15,260 nucleotides of DNA, from positions 1 to 15,260 of the forward strand of contig CAYMPW010000024.1 in assembly GCA_964392725.1 (NCBI GenBank), written 5' to 3'. The DNA comes from CAYMPW01 sp964392725 (GTDB lineage Archaea > Thermoplasmatota > Thermoplasmata > Methanomassiliicoccales > Methanomethylophilaceae). A program made the position numbers and the translations under genes. The notes below the pieces were generated by a model. The model had not been told where the DNA came from and searched no databases. It worked only from the letters and a program-made list of their open reading frames with translations. This document shows positions 7,359 through 14,970 of the stretch, in pieces; the first letter of the stretch is position 1, and the number at the start of each line of letters is the position of its first letter.

Positions 7359-8624
7359 ATGGCAGAGAAAGAACACATGAATTTGGTTATCATCGGTCAC
7401 GTCGATCACGGTAAATCCACCCTCACCGGTAGGATTCTTCTCGAATGCGACGCTATCGATCCCCACATCGTCGAAAAATACAAAAAAGAAGCTGAAGAAA
7501 AAGGTAAAGGAACTTTCTACTTCGCATGGGTCATGGACGGCCTTAAAGAAGAGAGGGAGAGAGGAGTTACCATCGATGTTGCACACAAAAAGTTCTACAC
7601 CGACAAATACTACTTCACCGTTATCGATGCACCTGGTCACCGTGACTTCGTTAAGAACATGATCACAGGTACCAGCCAGGCAGATGCAGCTATCATTACA
7701 TGCTCATCAATTGAAGGACCCCAGGCACAGACCAAGGAACACGTTTTCCTTGCAACAACCCTCGGTGTCAAACAGATCATCGTTGCTATCAACAAAATGG
7801 ACGCAGTCAAATACGACGAAGCCAAATACAACGAAGCAAAAGAAGGAATGATCAAGCTCATGAAAATGGTTGGTGTCAAAACCGATGAAGTACACTTCGT
7901 CCCCACCTCCGCATACATGGGAGACAACATTAAGGTTAAATCCGCAAACACCCCCTGGTACAACGGACCTACCCTTATTGAGGCACTCAACATGCTCAAA
8001 GTACCTGAAAAACACACAGACAAACCCCTCAGGATGCCTATCCAGGATGTTTATACAATCACTGGTATCGGAACCGTTCCTGTCGGCCGTGTCGAAACCG
8101 GTATCTTGAAGCCTAACATGAAAGTTTCATTCCAGCCCTCCAACATCACTGGAGAGGTTAAATCAATTGAAATGCACCACGAAATTCTCCCCCAGGCAGT
8201 TCCTGGTGACAACGTCGGATTCAACGTCCGCGGTGTTGCAAAGAACGATGTCAAAAGAGGAGACGTTGCAGGTCCCGTCGACAACCCCCCTACAGTTGCA
8301 AAAGCATTCACTGCACAGATTGTCGTCTTGAACCACCCCTCGGTTATCACAATCGGATACACACCTGTGTTCCACTGCCACACAACTCAGACTGCATGCA
8401 GGTTCGTTGAACTCGTAAAAACCATCGATCCTAAATCCGGTCAGGCAAAAGAAGAACACCCCGATTTCCTTAAGACTGGTGACATCGCTGTCGTTAAAGT
8501 CGAGCCCACAAAGCCCATGGTTATCGAGCCCGCAAAAGAATTCCCCCCTCTCGGAAGGTTCGCCATCCGTGATATGGGACAGACTGTTGCTGCAGGAATG
8601 TGCATCTCAGTCGACAAAGCATAA
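7359..8624 (+). CDS. tuf: translation elongation factor EF-1-alpha
   Basis: A 421-residue GTPase that brings aminoacyl-tRNA to the ribosomal A site. Motifs are GHVDHGKS (13-20), RGVTID (68-73), DAPGH (90-94) and NKMD (145-148); the two C-terminal beta-barrel domains follow, with GVGTVPVGRVETG-like sequence at about 230-245 and the HPSVITIGYTPVFHCHT segment near 325. The length and the EERERGVTIDVAH motif are archaeal/eukaryotic rather than bacterial EF-Tu. AGGAGG at 7345-7350 is the strongest ribosome binding site in the window. It lies 58 bases after fusA with its own likely promoter and 15 bases before rpsJ. Confidence 0.98.
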   Translation: MAEKEHMNLVIIGHVDHGKSTLTGRILLECDAIDPHIVEKYKKEAEEKGKGTFYFAWVMDGLKEERERGVTIDVAHKKFYTDKYYFTVIDAPGHRDFVKNMITGTSQADAAIITCSSIEGPQAQTKEHVFLATTLGVKQIIVAINKMDAVKYDEAKYNEAKEGMIKLMKMVGVKTDEVHFVPTSAYMGDNIKVKSANTPWYNGPTLIEALNMLKVPEKHTDKPLRMPIQDVYTITGIGTVPVGRVETGILKPNMKVSFQPSNITGEVKSIEMHHEILPQAVPGDNVGFNVRGVAKNDVKRGDVAGPVDNPPTVAKAFTAQIVVLNHPSVITIGYTPVFHCHTTQTACRFVELVKTIDPKSGQAKEEHPDFLKTGDIAVVKVEPTKPMVIEPAKEFPPLGRFAIRDMGQTVAAGMCISVDKA

Positions 8625-8639
8625 TCCGAGTGATTACCT

Positions 8640-8954
8640 ATGGCACAGCGCGCAAGAATCTCTCTCAGCGGAACAGACGCAGTAAAGGTTGACGAAGTTT
8701 GCAACCAGATCAAGGGAATTTCCCAGAGAACTGGTGTACAGATTCGCGGACCCGTACCACTTCCCACAAAGAAGTTAAAAGTACCCTGCAGAAAAAGCCC
8801 TGATGGAGAAGGAAGCGAGACCTGGGACCGTTGGGAAATGCGTATCCACAAGAGACTCATCGATCTGGATGCTGACGAGCGCGCCCTTAGGCAGCTCATG
8901 AGAATTCAGGTTCCCGATGGTGTCAACATCGAGATCGTACTTCGCAGCGCGTAA
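8640..8954 (+). CDS. rpsJ: small-subunit ribosomal protein uS10
   Basis: A 104-residue uS10 of the 30S head. MAQRARISLSGT at the start, the GPVPLPTK loop (about 37-44), the WEMRIHKRLIDL segment and the end VNIEIVLRSA are diagnostic. The gene closes the conserved archaeal order rpsL-rpsG-fusA-tuf-rpsJ. A partial match to the anti-Shine-Dalgarno sequence, GAGTGAT at 8628-8634, lies five bases before the ATG. The strong hairpin at 8992-9023 follows. Confidence 0.97.
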   Translation: MAQRARISLSGTDAVKVDEVCNQIKGISQRTGVQIRGPVPLPTKKLKVPCRKSPDGEGSETWDRWEMRIHKRLIDLDADERALRQLMRIQVPDGVNIEIVLRSA

Positions 8955-8991
8955 TTAGGATAACTCTTAAACTTTTTAAATTAAATTTCTT

Positions 8992-9023
8992 AATCAGAAG
9001 TTTGCTTCGGCAAGCTTCTGATT
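8992..9023 (+). terminator. strong hairpin with UUCG loop ending the str operon
   Basis: A 14-pair stem (8992-9005 with 9010-9023, a single G-T pair at 9001/9014) closes on a C-UUCG-G tetraloop, an exceptionally stable RNA fold. It lies 37 bases after the rpsJ stop and is followed by TACCTTTTA. Termination or 3'-end protection is inferred from position. Confidence 0.75.
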
Positions 9024-9037
9024 TACCTTTTACATAA

Positions 9038-9047
9038 CTTTATATTG
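9038..9047 (+). promoter_or_regulatory. probable box A of the YdbS/YdbT-like operon
   Basis: CTTTATATTG is centred about 27 bases before the GTG at 9069, so the transcript would start at or just before the first codon. Confidence 0.45.
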
Positions 9048-9068
9048 TTTTATTTTCCATAAGGAATT

Positions 9069-9599
9069 GTGAGCTCAGAAGGTAAGTTTAATTTCAAAAC
9101 TGATGAAGGCGGAATCACAGAGGATGGATTTAGAAGACTCGTTCCAAAAAGTAAGCTTTCTATGTATATTTCAAACATCATCAAACTGATTATCTTATCG
9201 ATTATTTCTGTTCTTATTTTACAAAATAGTCATATCGCAGGAACTTACGAACAGTATCTGAGATATGCCACAATATCATTGGATATTATTTTGGTAATAT
9301 ATCTGATTATATCACCTCTTATTTTCTATGCCAGATATCGGTATAAAATCAGTGATGATCGTATCGATGTTTTGAAAGGAATATTTACGATAACTCATAC
9401 AATTGTCCCAATTGAAAGAGTACATCAAGTGGAAGTAATAAGAGGTCCCATAAACAATGCATTCGGTCTTGCCATTGTTAATATTACAACAGCAGGCGGA
9501 GTGGCAACAATTGAATATATCGAGATAAAAGAAGCGGAGCAGATTGCGGACAAGCTTAACGAAATTGTATTGCGCATTCTGAGGGAAGAAAATGAATGA
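9069..9599 (+). CDS. YdbS-like membrane protein with bacterial PH domain (bPH2)
   Basis: A 176-residue protein with two membrane helices (about 35-52 and 66-87) followed by one bacterial pleckstrin-homology (bPH2/DUF304) domain (about 93-170). The PIERVHQVEV...GPINNAFGLA...TAGG pattern (114-144) is the typical YdbS signature. Biochemical function is unknown for the family. In Bacillus the ydbST pair belongs to the sigma-W envelope-stress regulon and has been tied to bacteriocin resistance. GTG at 9069 has AAGGA four to five bases upstream. The reading frame overlaps the next gene by eight bases, as expected for a coupled pair. The base composition is more AT-rich than in the str operon. Confidence 0.85.
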   Translation: MSSEGKFNFKTDEGGITEDGFRRLVPKSKLSMYISNIIKLIILSIISVLILQNSHIAGTYEQYLRYATISLDIILVIYLIISPLIFYARYRYKISDDRIDVLKGIFTITHTIVPIERVHQVEVIRGPINNAFGLAIVNITTAGGVATIEYIEIKEAEQIADKLNEIVLRILREENE

Positions 9600-11052
9600 T
9601 AAACCAATACGCTTACATCCAATTGTAATCGTTAAGTCTGCTGTATCTTTCATTTTCATACTTGTTTTTACGTTCTTTTTTATGCGTAATACAGGTGCAC
9701 CACTATTGGGAATCGTAGCAATATACAGTGTGATTATTTTCTTAGTATTGGTTGTATTGTATCTTAGATGGTACAAAACAACCGTAACCTTTGGAGATGA
9801 CGAGATTTGTATAAACAGAGATACGATTTTTAAGCTTAATAAAAGAATTCATTACTCAAAATTGGCATCCGTAAATAAAAATCGTGACATTCTTGACAGA
9901 ATATTCGGAACAACAGTTTTACTTCTCAATATCAATTCTGCAGCAAACCCTACAATTCCAGAAATACAGTTGATTTTCAAATCTGATGTATCAGATAAGA
10001 TTTATGAAGATCTTAATAACAAAGTATTCCGTCAAAATACACAGAGTGTTCAGGATATAATTCCCGAAATGGAATCTTGGACAAATGTGTCTGCAGGGGA
10101 TGTTTTTCTTCATAGTTTGTTAAGTCAGTCCACGGCGACAGCAATCTACGGTTGGATCTTCCTTGGTATAGCGATAGTTCAATTTATGATTCCTATTTTT
10201 TCAGGCTCTGCAAAAGTTGATGCCATATTGTATACGCTTATTCCCTTTATATTCTTAAACATAGTTCCAGCTATTTTTTCATTCTTAAAATACATGAATT
10301 TTAAAATATCCAGGGATAAAGATATGATTTATATTTCAAAGGGGTTAATATACAACTACAAAACATCATTCAATGTATCGAAAATTAACGCAATTCGTGT
10401 TCGAAATACTTTAATTTCGCGTTTGTTGAACAAATCTTGGATTGAGGTGGAAGTAGTTGGCGTTAATACAGGAGGAAATGAAACCAGTCCTGTGTTATGT
10501 ATAATGAAAGATAACACAACAATTTTGGAAAATCTTTCACGTCTCGTTCCTGAATTTACATTTTCAGACAAACTCATGTCACAGCCAAAAGAGTCCAAAA
10601 TACCAATTTTACTTTCTGCGGTTTTGATGTTTATTTTTGCTGTCAGCATAGTTTCCACAACCGCGATATATTTCATTTCAGAACTTCCATCTACAGAGTA
10701 TTCTCAATATGCGGCGTACGTAGAAGTTATTGCGTTTGCTATAATCATTATAATTTTGTTGGTTGTTGCGTACTGGGCCTATGCAGCATACACGGTTCCG
10801 CGCTTTGGTATCGGTGAGAATTCAATAAGAATAAAGAACGGAACATTTGACCGTAGCGATACGATTTTGAAGTACGGTAAAATACAAGTGGTTTCCATAA
10901 AATCAGGATTGATCGCCAGAAAATACAATCTTTCAAAAGCCGGATCATGGGTGTTGTCATACGTCGGCTACAGTATAATCAAGACTGGTTATTTCAGAAC
11001 CGAGGTTCTGGAAGAAATTCCGAAAACTATTTTGGATCGTATCAATCAGTGA
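9592..11052 (+). CDS. YdbT-like membrane protein with three bPH2 domains
   Basis: A 486-residue membrane protein built as three repeats of a helix pair plus a bacterial-PH domain: helices about 11-31, 38-58, then bPH2 at 62-145; helices about 184-204, 210-232, then bPH2 at 235-322; helices about 337-361, 376-399, then bPH2 at 401-484. This is the YdbT architecture, partner of the single-unit YdbS encoded just upstream. The start ATG lies inside the last codons of the first gene, with GAGGGAAG as a possible binding site. The two proteins probably form one membrane complex; what it binds or protects against is unknown. No hairpin terminator is obvious after the stop. Confidence 0.85.
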   Translation: MNDKPIRLHPIVIVKSAVSFIFILVFTFFFMRNTGAPLLGIVAIYSVIIFLVLVVLYLRWYKTTVTFGDDEICINRDTIFKLNKRIHYSKLASVNKNRDILDRIFGTTVLLLNINSAANPTIPEIQLIFKSDVSDKIYEDLNNKVFRQNTQSVQDIIPEMESWTNVSAGDVFLHSLLSQSTATAIYGWIFLGIAIVQFMIPIFSGSAKVDAILYTLIPFIFLNIVPAIFSFLKYMNFKISRDKDMIYISKGLIYNYKTSFNVSKINAIRVRNTLISRLLNKSWIEVEVVGVNTGGNETSPVLCIMKDNTTILENLSRLVPEFTFSDKLMSQPKESKIPILLSAVLMFIFAVSIVSTTAIYFISELPSTEYSQYAAYVEVIAFAIIIIILLVVAYWAYAAYTVPRFGIGENSIRIKNGTFDRSDTILKYGKIQVVSIKSGLIARKYNLSKAGSWVLSYVGYSIIKTGYFRTEVLEEIPKTILDRINQ

Positions 11053-11130
11053 ATATTTGACTCAATCGTTCGAGATATATTAAAAATTCTGGGATTCTGT
11101 CTATGTATTCCAGACCCACCCAGCGAAAGA

Positions 11131-11140
11131 TATATATTAT
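11131..11140 (+). promoter_or_regulatory. probable box A of tRNA-Ala
   Basis: TATATATTAT is centred about 28 bases before the first base of the tRNA, the expected distance for a tRNA transcript starting near its 5' end. Confidence 0.5.
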
Positions 11141-11163
11141 ATCGATAGTTCACTCTTTTTAGT

Positions 11164-11236
11164 GGGCTGGTAGATCAGCTGGAAGATCGCTTGCTTTGCA
11201 AGCAAGAAGTCGCGAGTTCAAATCTCGCCCAGTCCA
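11164..11236 (+). tRNA. tRNA-Ala (anticodon TGC)
   Basis: A 73-base cloverleaf with acceptor stem 11164-11170/11229-11235. It contains a G-U at position 3-70 (11166/11233), the main identity element read by AlaRS. The anticodon stem (11190-11194/11202-11206) is perfect, with loop TTTGCAA and anticodon TGC at 11197-11199; the T loop is TTCAAAT. Discriminator A is 11236 and CCA is encoded at 11237-11239. It faces the alanyl-tRNA synthetase gene, whose 3' end is about 90 bases away. Confidence 0.97.
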
Positions 11237-11293
11237 CCATTTTCACCATCTATTTCTTCACAGAGATAGCGCTTTTGAAATTCAAAAATTTGT

Positions 11294-11322
11294 ATAAAAA
11301 AAATTGAGGGCAAATGCCCTCA
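11294..11322 (-). terminator. intrinsic-type terminator of alaS
   Basis: On the minus strand a seven-pair stem (11316-11322 with 11305-11311, loop of four) is followed by a run of eight T (11296-11303). It begins four bases after the alaS stop codon. Hairpin plus T-run is the classic bacterial form; archaea terminate mainly on T-runs. Confidence 0.8.
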
Positions 11323-11325
11323 GGT

Positions 11326-13095
11326 TTAATCGAATTTACCAACAACAGCTTTGATACGTCTAACGCCGGCAGCGGATCCTTCTTCTTTTTTAATTTTGAA
11401 TCCCTGGAGTTCGCTGGTATTCTCAACGTGGGGTCCACCGCAAAGTTCTGAACAAACGTCTCCGATTTTGTAAACCTTTACAATTTCTCCGTATTTGTTG
11501 TCGAACACACCAATGGCTCCAGATGCTTTGGCATCATCGATATTCATTTCGTTGCATACAACAGGTATGCTTGCTTTGATTGCTTCATTAACGAATTTTT
11601 CAATCTCTGCAATTTCCTCCGGTGTAACCTTTCTGTCGAGGTTGAAATCGAATCTAAGTCTCTCTCCAGTGATGTTACTGCCTTTTTGTCTGATGTCCGG
11701 ATCTACGATGGATCTAAGCGCTGCATTGAGAAGGTGGGTCGCAGTGTGAAGTTTTGTAGTCTCTACACTGTTGTCTGCCAAACCTCCTTTGAATGTCTGG
11801 TCGGAACCTGCTCTGGATTTCTCCTGGTGCTCTTTAAACCTCTTGTCGAAGTCTTCTGTGTCTACCTTGAGTCCTTTCTCTCCTGCAAGCTCTTCTGTAA
11901 GCTCTACAGGGAATCCATAGGTGTCATAGAGCCTGAACACCATTTCTCCGTCCAGGGTCGTTTTATCGCCAAGTTCTGTTACCATCTCGTCGAATCTTCT
12001 GAGTCCCTTTGTGAGAGTCTTGTGGAATTTCACTTCTTCTGCGGTAATGAGCATGTAGATCTGTTCTTCGTTTGTTTTTAATTCAGGATATGATCCTGAA
12101 TATTCTCTGACAACGACTTCTGCAACAGAGCGCATATTTACACCCTCTATTCCAAGACCAGACATGTATCTGCTAGCTCTTCTGATAAGTCTTCTTAGAA
12201 TGTATCCTTGTCCCATTTTGGAGGGCATAACGCCATCTCCAAGCATGAATGTAGCAGCTCTGAGATGATCTGAGATAATACGGAATGCTTTAGGCTCATC
12301 TTCGTACTTCTTTCCAGAAAGATTTTCAATCTGGCCTATGATTCCTGCAAAAAGTTGTGTATCGTACACTGTCTTTTTACCATTCATCATGCACAGTACT
12401 CTTTCAAGGCCCATTCCGGTATCTACGTTTTTCTGTTCAAGAGGTGTGTATTTACCATCTTTGTCTTTGAAATACTGCATGAAGACATTATTCCATATTT
12501 CTGTGAATTTTCCACAGTGGCATGAAGGTCCGCAATCCGGTCCACATTTGGGTTGACCGTTATCAAAGAAAATTTCGGTATCTGGTCCGCAAGGTCCAGT
12601 TTGACCTGCAGGGCCCCACCAATTATCTTCTCTTCCGTAGAAATAAATCTGTTCATCTTTGAGTCCGTGACTTTTCCAGATTTTGGCGGTTTCTTCATCC
12701 TTTGGAATTCCCTCTTCTCCAGCAAATGCGGTTACGGCAATGCTGTCAAGACTAAGTTTGAGAACTTCAGTGAGGAATTCAAAGCTGAATCCGATAGATT
12801 CTTCTTTGAAGTAATCTCCCAAAGACCAGTTACCAAGCATTTCGAAAAATGTGAGGTGGCTTGCATCTCCTACTTCGTCTATGTCACCAGTTCTTATGCA
12901 TTTTTGGTAATCTACCAGTCTTTTTCCCTGGGGATGTTTTTCTCCAAGGAGATAAGGCACAAGAGGGTGCATTCCTGCGGTTGTAAATAGTACGGTTGGA
13001 TCATTCTCGGGAATCAATGATGCAGATCTGATATATGCATGACCTTTTCCTTTGAAGAAATTGACATATGCTTCTCTAAGCTCTTGAGCGTCCAT
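11326..13095 (-). CDS. alaS: alanyl-tRNA synthetase, short form lacking the C-Ala domain
   Basis: A 589-residue AlaRS, which charges tRNA-Ala with alanine. The class II catalytic core (about 1-250) includes FEMLGNWSLGDYFK (motif 2 region). The tRNA-recognition region follows with GDGVMPSK and GYILRRLIRRA (about 286-309). The editing domain has a complete zinc site, H450-x3-H454 and C552-x3-H556. Usual AlaRS proteins run to about 870-900 residues; the C-terminal C-Ala domain is absent here, and the stop is followed at once by a terminator, so this is a natural length. A cysteine-rich insert (C184, C188, C192, C194) occurs before KFTEIWNNVF. ATG at 13095 with GGAG upstream is preferred over in-frame GTG at 13104. 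The sequence looks bacterial in type, so transfer is possible. Confidence 0.93.
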   Translation of the reverse strand: MDAQELREAYVNFFKGKGHAYIRSASLIPENDPTVLFTTAGMHPLVPYLLGEKHPQGKRLVDYQKCIRTGDIDEVGDASHLTFFEMLGNWSLGDYFKEESIGFSFEFLTEVLKLSLDSIAVTAFAGEEGIPKDEETAKIWKSHGLKDEQIYFYGREDNWWGPAGQTGPCGPDTEIFFDNGQPKCGPDCGPSCHCGKFTEIWNNVFMQYFKDKDGKYTPLEQKNVDTGMGLERVLCMMNGKKTVYDTQLFAGIIGQIENLSGKKYEDEPKAFRIISDHLRAATFMLGDGVMPSKMGQGYILRRLIRRASRYMSGLGIEGVNMRSVAEVVVREYSGSYPELKTNEEQIYMLITAEEVKFHKTLTKGLRRFDEMVTELGDKTTLDGEMVFRLYDTYGFPVELTEELAGEKGLKVDTEDFDKRFKEHQEKSRAGSDQTFKGGLADNSVETTKLHTATHLLNAALRSIVDPDIRQKGSNITGERLRFDFNLDRKVTPEEIAEIEKFVNEAIKASIPVVCNEMNIDDAKASGAIGVFDNKYGEIVKVYKIGDVCSELCGGPHVENTSELQGFKIKKEEGSAAGVRRIKAVVGKFD

Positions 13096-13130
13096 TTTGT
13101 ACACTCCAAATATATGCCTCCATACTATCC

Positions 13131-13142
13131 TTATTTAAAAAG
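13131..13142 (-). promoter_or_regulatory. box A promoter of alaS
   Basis: The minus strand reads a T-run then TTTTTAAATAA, about 36-47 bases before the ATG, giving a short leader that carries the GGAG site. Confidence 0.5.
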
Positions 13143-13176
13143 GCTCTTAGGTTTTCATCAAAAACATAAGGGGAAG

Positions 13177-14409
13177 TTACAATTTAGAGTTCGCAGCGTT
13201 CCTCACGGCGCTGTTTATATCTCCTTTTGTAACTATGACTCTTATATTTCTTGTTTCTAAATCTTTAGCAGGATGTTCGCCAATCTCACAAACTACAACG
13301 ATTTTACAATCTTTAATGGATGAATAGATTGATGAAAGGTGATTTGCATGAGATTTTCCAGATACTTCTACATCTGTATCGATTTTTTCAGTTCTGAGAT
13401 ATCTTGTCGTTTTACCATCAGAAGCATAGATGTGGAACTCTGGAGCATTTCCAAAACCACAATTAACATTCTTTCCATCGGAAGTTGCTACTGCTATACG
13501 TACTTCTTCTTTTGCAATATCTGTAATCAAATCAATACTTTCACAGGATGAATTGCATCCTTTTCCAGCAAATTCCGCGGATCTATCATTTCCTAAAAGA
13601 CCTATAGCATCTGCACGACATTGTTTACAATGACGCATCATGCGAGCATCTAATGAACAAAGATCCATCAATTCTCTCCTTTCCGTAGATGTAGGAGCTT
13701 TACGGTTACTAAATTTAGTTCCTTCTACCGGAATCAATGGAAGAATATTAATTATGTATACATCAAGTGATTTTAATTTCTTGACTAAGTCCGGAATATG
13801 TTTGTCATTTATTCCAGGGATTAGCACAATATTGGCTTTTACAAGCACTCCAAGCTCGTTGCATTTACGAATGCCCTCCAATTGATTCTCCAAAAGACGT
13901 GCAGCTCCTTCTACGCCTTCAAGACGTTTTCCTTCCCATATAACGGAATCATAGATGTCTTTTGAGATTTCGGGATCGCATGCATTAATTGTAACTGTAA
14001 TAAAACCCACATTTAAGTCATGAAGACGTTCTGCGGTAGCTGGGAGTGCAAGACCATTTGTAGAAACGCAAAGCGTAAGGTCGGGATATCTGTCTCCTAT
14101 GTATTTTAATGATTCAAATGTAGCTTCGTTCGCCAAAGGATCTCCCGGTCCCGCAATTCCAATAACACTAAGTTGGGGTATTTTTTCTTTAACATATCCA
14201 ACTTTGTCTGAAGCTTCGAGTGCTGTAAGAACTTCACTCGTCACGCCTGGACGCGATTCGTTGCAGCAATCATACTTGCGGTTGCAATAATTGCATTGAA
14301 TATTACACCGTGGAGCAACTGGAATGTGCATACGTGCAAATTTCGTATGCGCACCTTCGCAGAAGCAAGGGTGTGTATTCAGAAGTGTTTCTGCTGTTTT
14401 GCGATCCAT
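13177..14409 (-). CDS. nifB: NifB, nitrogenase cofactor radical SAM enzyme with C-terminal NifX-like domain
   Basis: A 410-residue NifB, which joins two 4Fe-4S clusters with a SAM-derived carbide to form NifB-co, the precursor of nitrogenase cofactors. Family motifs are HPCF (13-16), the radical SAM motif CNIQCNYC (C35, C39, C42) followed by NRKYDC and ESRPGV, GPGDP (88-92), and CKQCRADAIGLLGND (261-275). Residues about 302-405 form a NifX/NafY-like cofactor-binding domain, which many archaeal NifB proteins lack. ATG at 14409 gives the standard MDRKTAETLL start; an in-frame TTG at 14430 would add seven residues but lies at or before the predicted transcript start. No nifH, D, K, E, N or other nif gene is nearby, so use in nitrogen fixation is inferred from the family only. 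Confidence 0.95.
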   Translation of the reverse strand: MDRKTAETLLNTHPCFCEGAHTKFARMHIPVAPRCNIQCNYCNRKYDCCNESRPGVTSEVLTALEASDKVGYVKEKIPQLSVIGIAGPGDPLANEATFESLKYIGDRYPDLTLCVSTNGLALPATAERLHDLNVGFITVTINACDPEISKDIYDSVIWEGKRLEGVEGAARLLENQLEGIRKCNELGVLVKANIVLIPGINDKHIPDLVKKLKSLDVYIINILPLIPVEGTKFSNRKAPTSTERRELMDLCSLDARMMRHCKQCRADAIGLLGNDRSAEFAGKGCNSSCESIDLITDIAKEEVRIAVATSDGKNVNCGFGNAPEFHIYASDGKTTRYLRTEKIDTDVEVSGKSHANHLSSIYSSIKDCKIVVVCEIGEHPAKDLETRNIRVIVTKGDINSAVRNAANSKL

Positions 14410-14428
14410 GTTCCCGAAATGTGTTTTC

Positions 14429-14436
14429 AATATATG
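14429..14436 (-). promoter_or_regulatory. box A promoter of nifB
   Basis: The minus strand reads CATATATT centred about 23 bases before the ATG at 14409, with no ribosome binding site between, consistent with a leaderless message. No clear NrpR-type operator was recognised. Confidence 0.45.
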
Positions 14437-14485
14437 TATTATTCATATAACGCGACTTAACATCAAATTCGGTTAATCTCTCTCC

Positions 14486-14495
14486 TTAATATAAT
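14486..14495 (+). promoter_or_regulatory. probable box A of the DUF61 gene
   Basis: TTAATATAAT is centred about 26 bases before the ATG at 14516, again the leaderless spacing. It lies in the short divergent region shared with nifB. Confidence 0.4.
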
Positions 14496-14515
14496 AAAGG
14501 ATATATTACGTGGTA

Positions 14516-14917
14516 ATGAATGACAATTCTATAAACATCGAAAAGATGATTGGCGAGATGAATAATCATATGGCTGTGTCGCGCCGCAGTCTTTTGGATT
14601 ATCTCGAGTCCGGGGATTCTACATTCAAAACGAGATCAGGCGATATTTGTTCGATACCATCTGAAGAATTGGAGTATCTTTCTTCGATTTGTACAGAAAT
14701 TGAAAAAATGCGTTTGAAACTCCCAATTTTTATCAGTACGGATATTTCTTACGAAGGTGGCGCGTGGAAGGTTGACGGAATTACGGAGACTTCCGTTGTT
14801 TCGAGAATTCTCGGAAAATCTCCGCACCGTGAAGATATGCTGCGTTTTTACTATCCAGACATGCAAAAAGTAAGAAAATTGATTCCAAATGCGATAGAAA
14901 TCCTGTTCATGCCGTAA
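14516..14917 (+). CDS. DUF61/UPF0216 family protein
   Basis: A 133-residue soluble protein of the archaeal UPF0216 (DUF61) family. Visible family features are an N-terminal helix with NNHMAVSRRSLLDYL, the RSGDICSIPSEELEYL segment, LKLPIFISTD, GAWKVDG (about 81-87) and VVSRILGK, and a YYPDMQKVRKLIPNAIEILF end. Function is unknown. ATG at 14516 agrees with the box A spacing; GTG at 14510 would add two residues and has AAAGGA upstream. It stands alone, divergent from nifB, and is followed after 23 bases by another strong TATA element. Confidence 0.85.
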   Translation: MNDNSINIEKMIGEMNNHMAVSRRSLLDYLESGDSTFKTRSGDICSIPSEELEYLSSICTEIEKMRLKLPIFISTDISYEGGAWKVDGITETSVVSRILGKSPHREDMLRFYYPDMQKVRKLIPNAIEILFMP

Positions 14918-14940
14918 TAGTTTTTCCAACCATGGGAAAC

Positions 14941-14950
14941 CTATATATAT
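14941..14950 (+). promoter_or_regulatory. strong box A before the unassigned structured region
   Basis: CTATATATAT is one of the best TATA elements in the window and predicts a start near 14970-14974, exactly where the first hairpin of the following region begins. Confidence 0.55.
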
Positions 14951-14970
14951 TCGATGTGAGTAAGGGGATT

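Noticed and set aside
11686..12081. 131-codon plus-strand ORF, and 12553-12990 (145 codons)
   Set aside because: Both are antisense to alaS, whose motifs are unmistakable; their sequences look like frame shadows.
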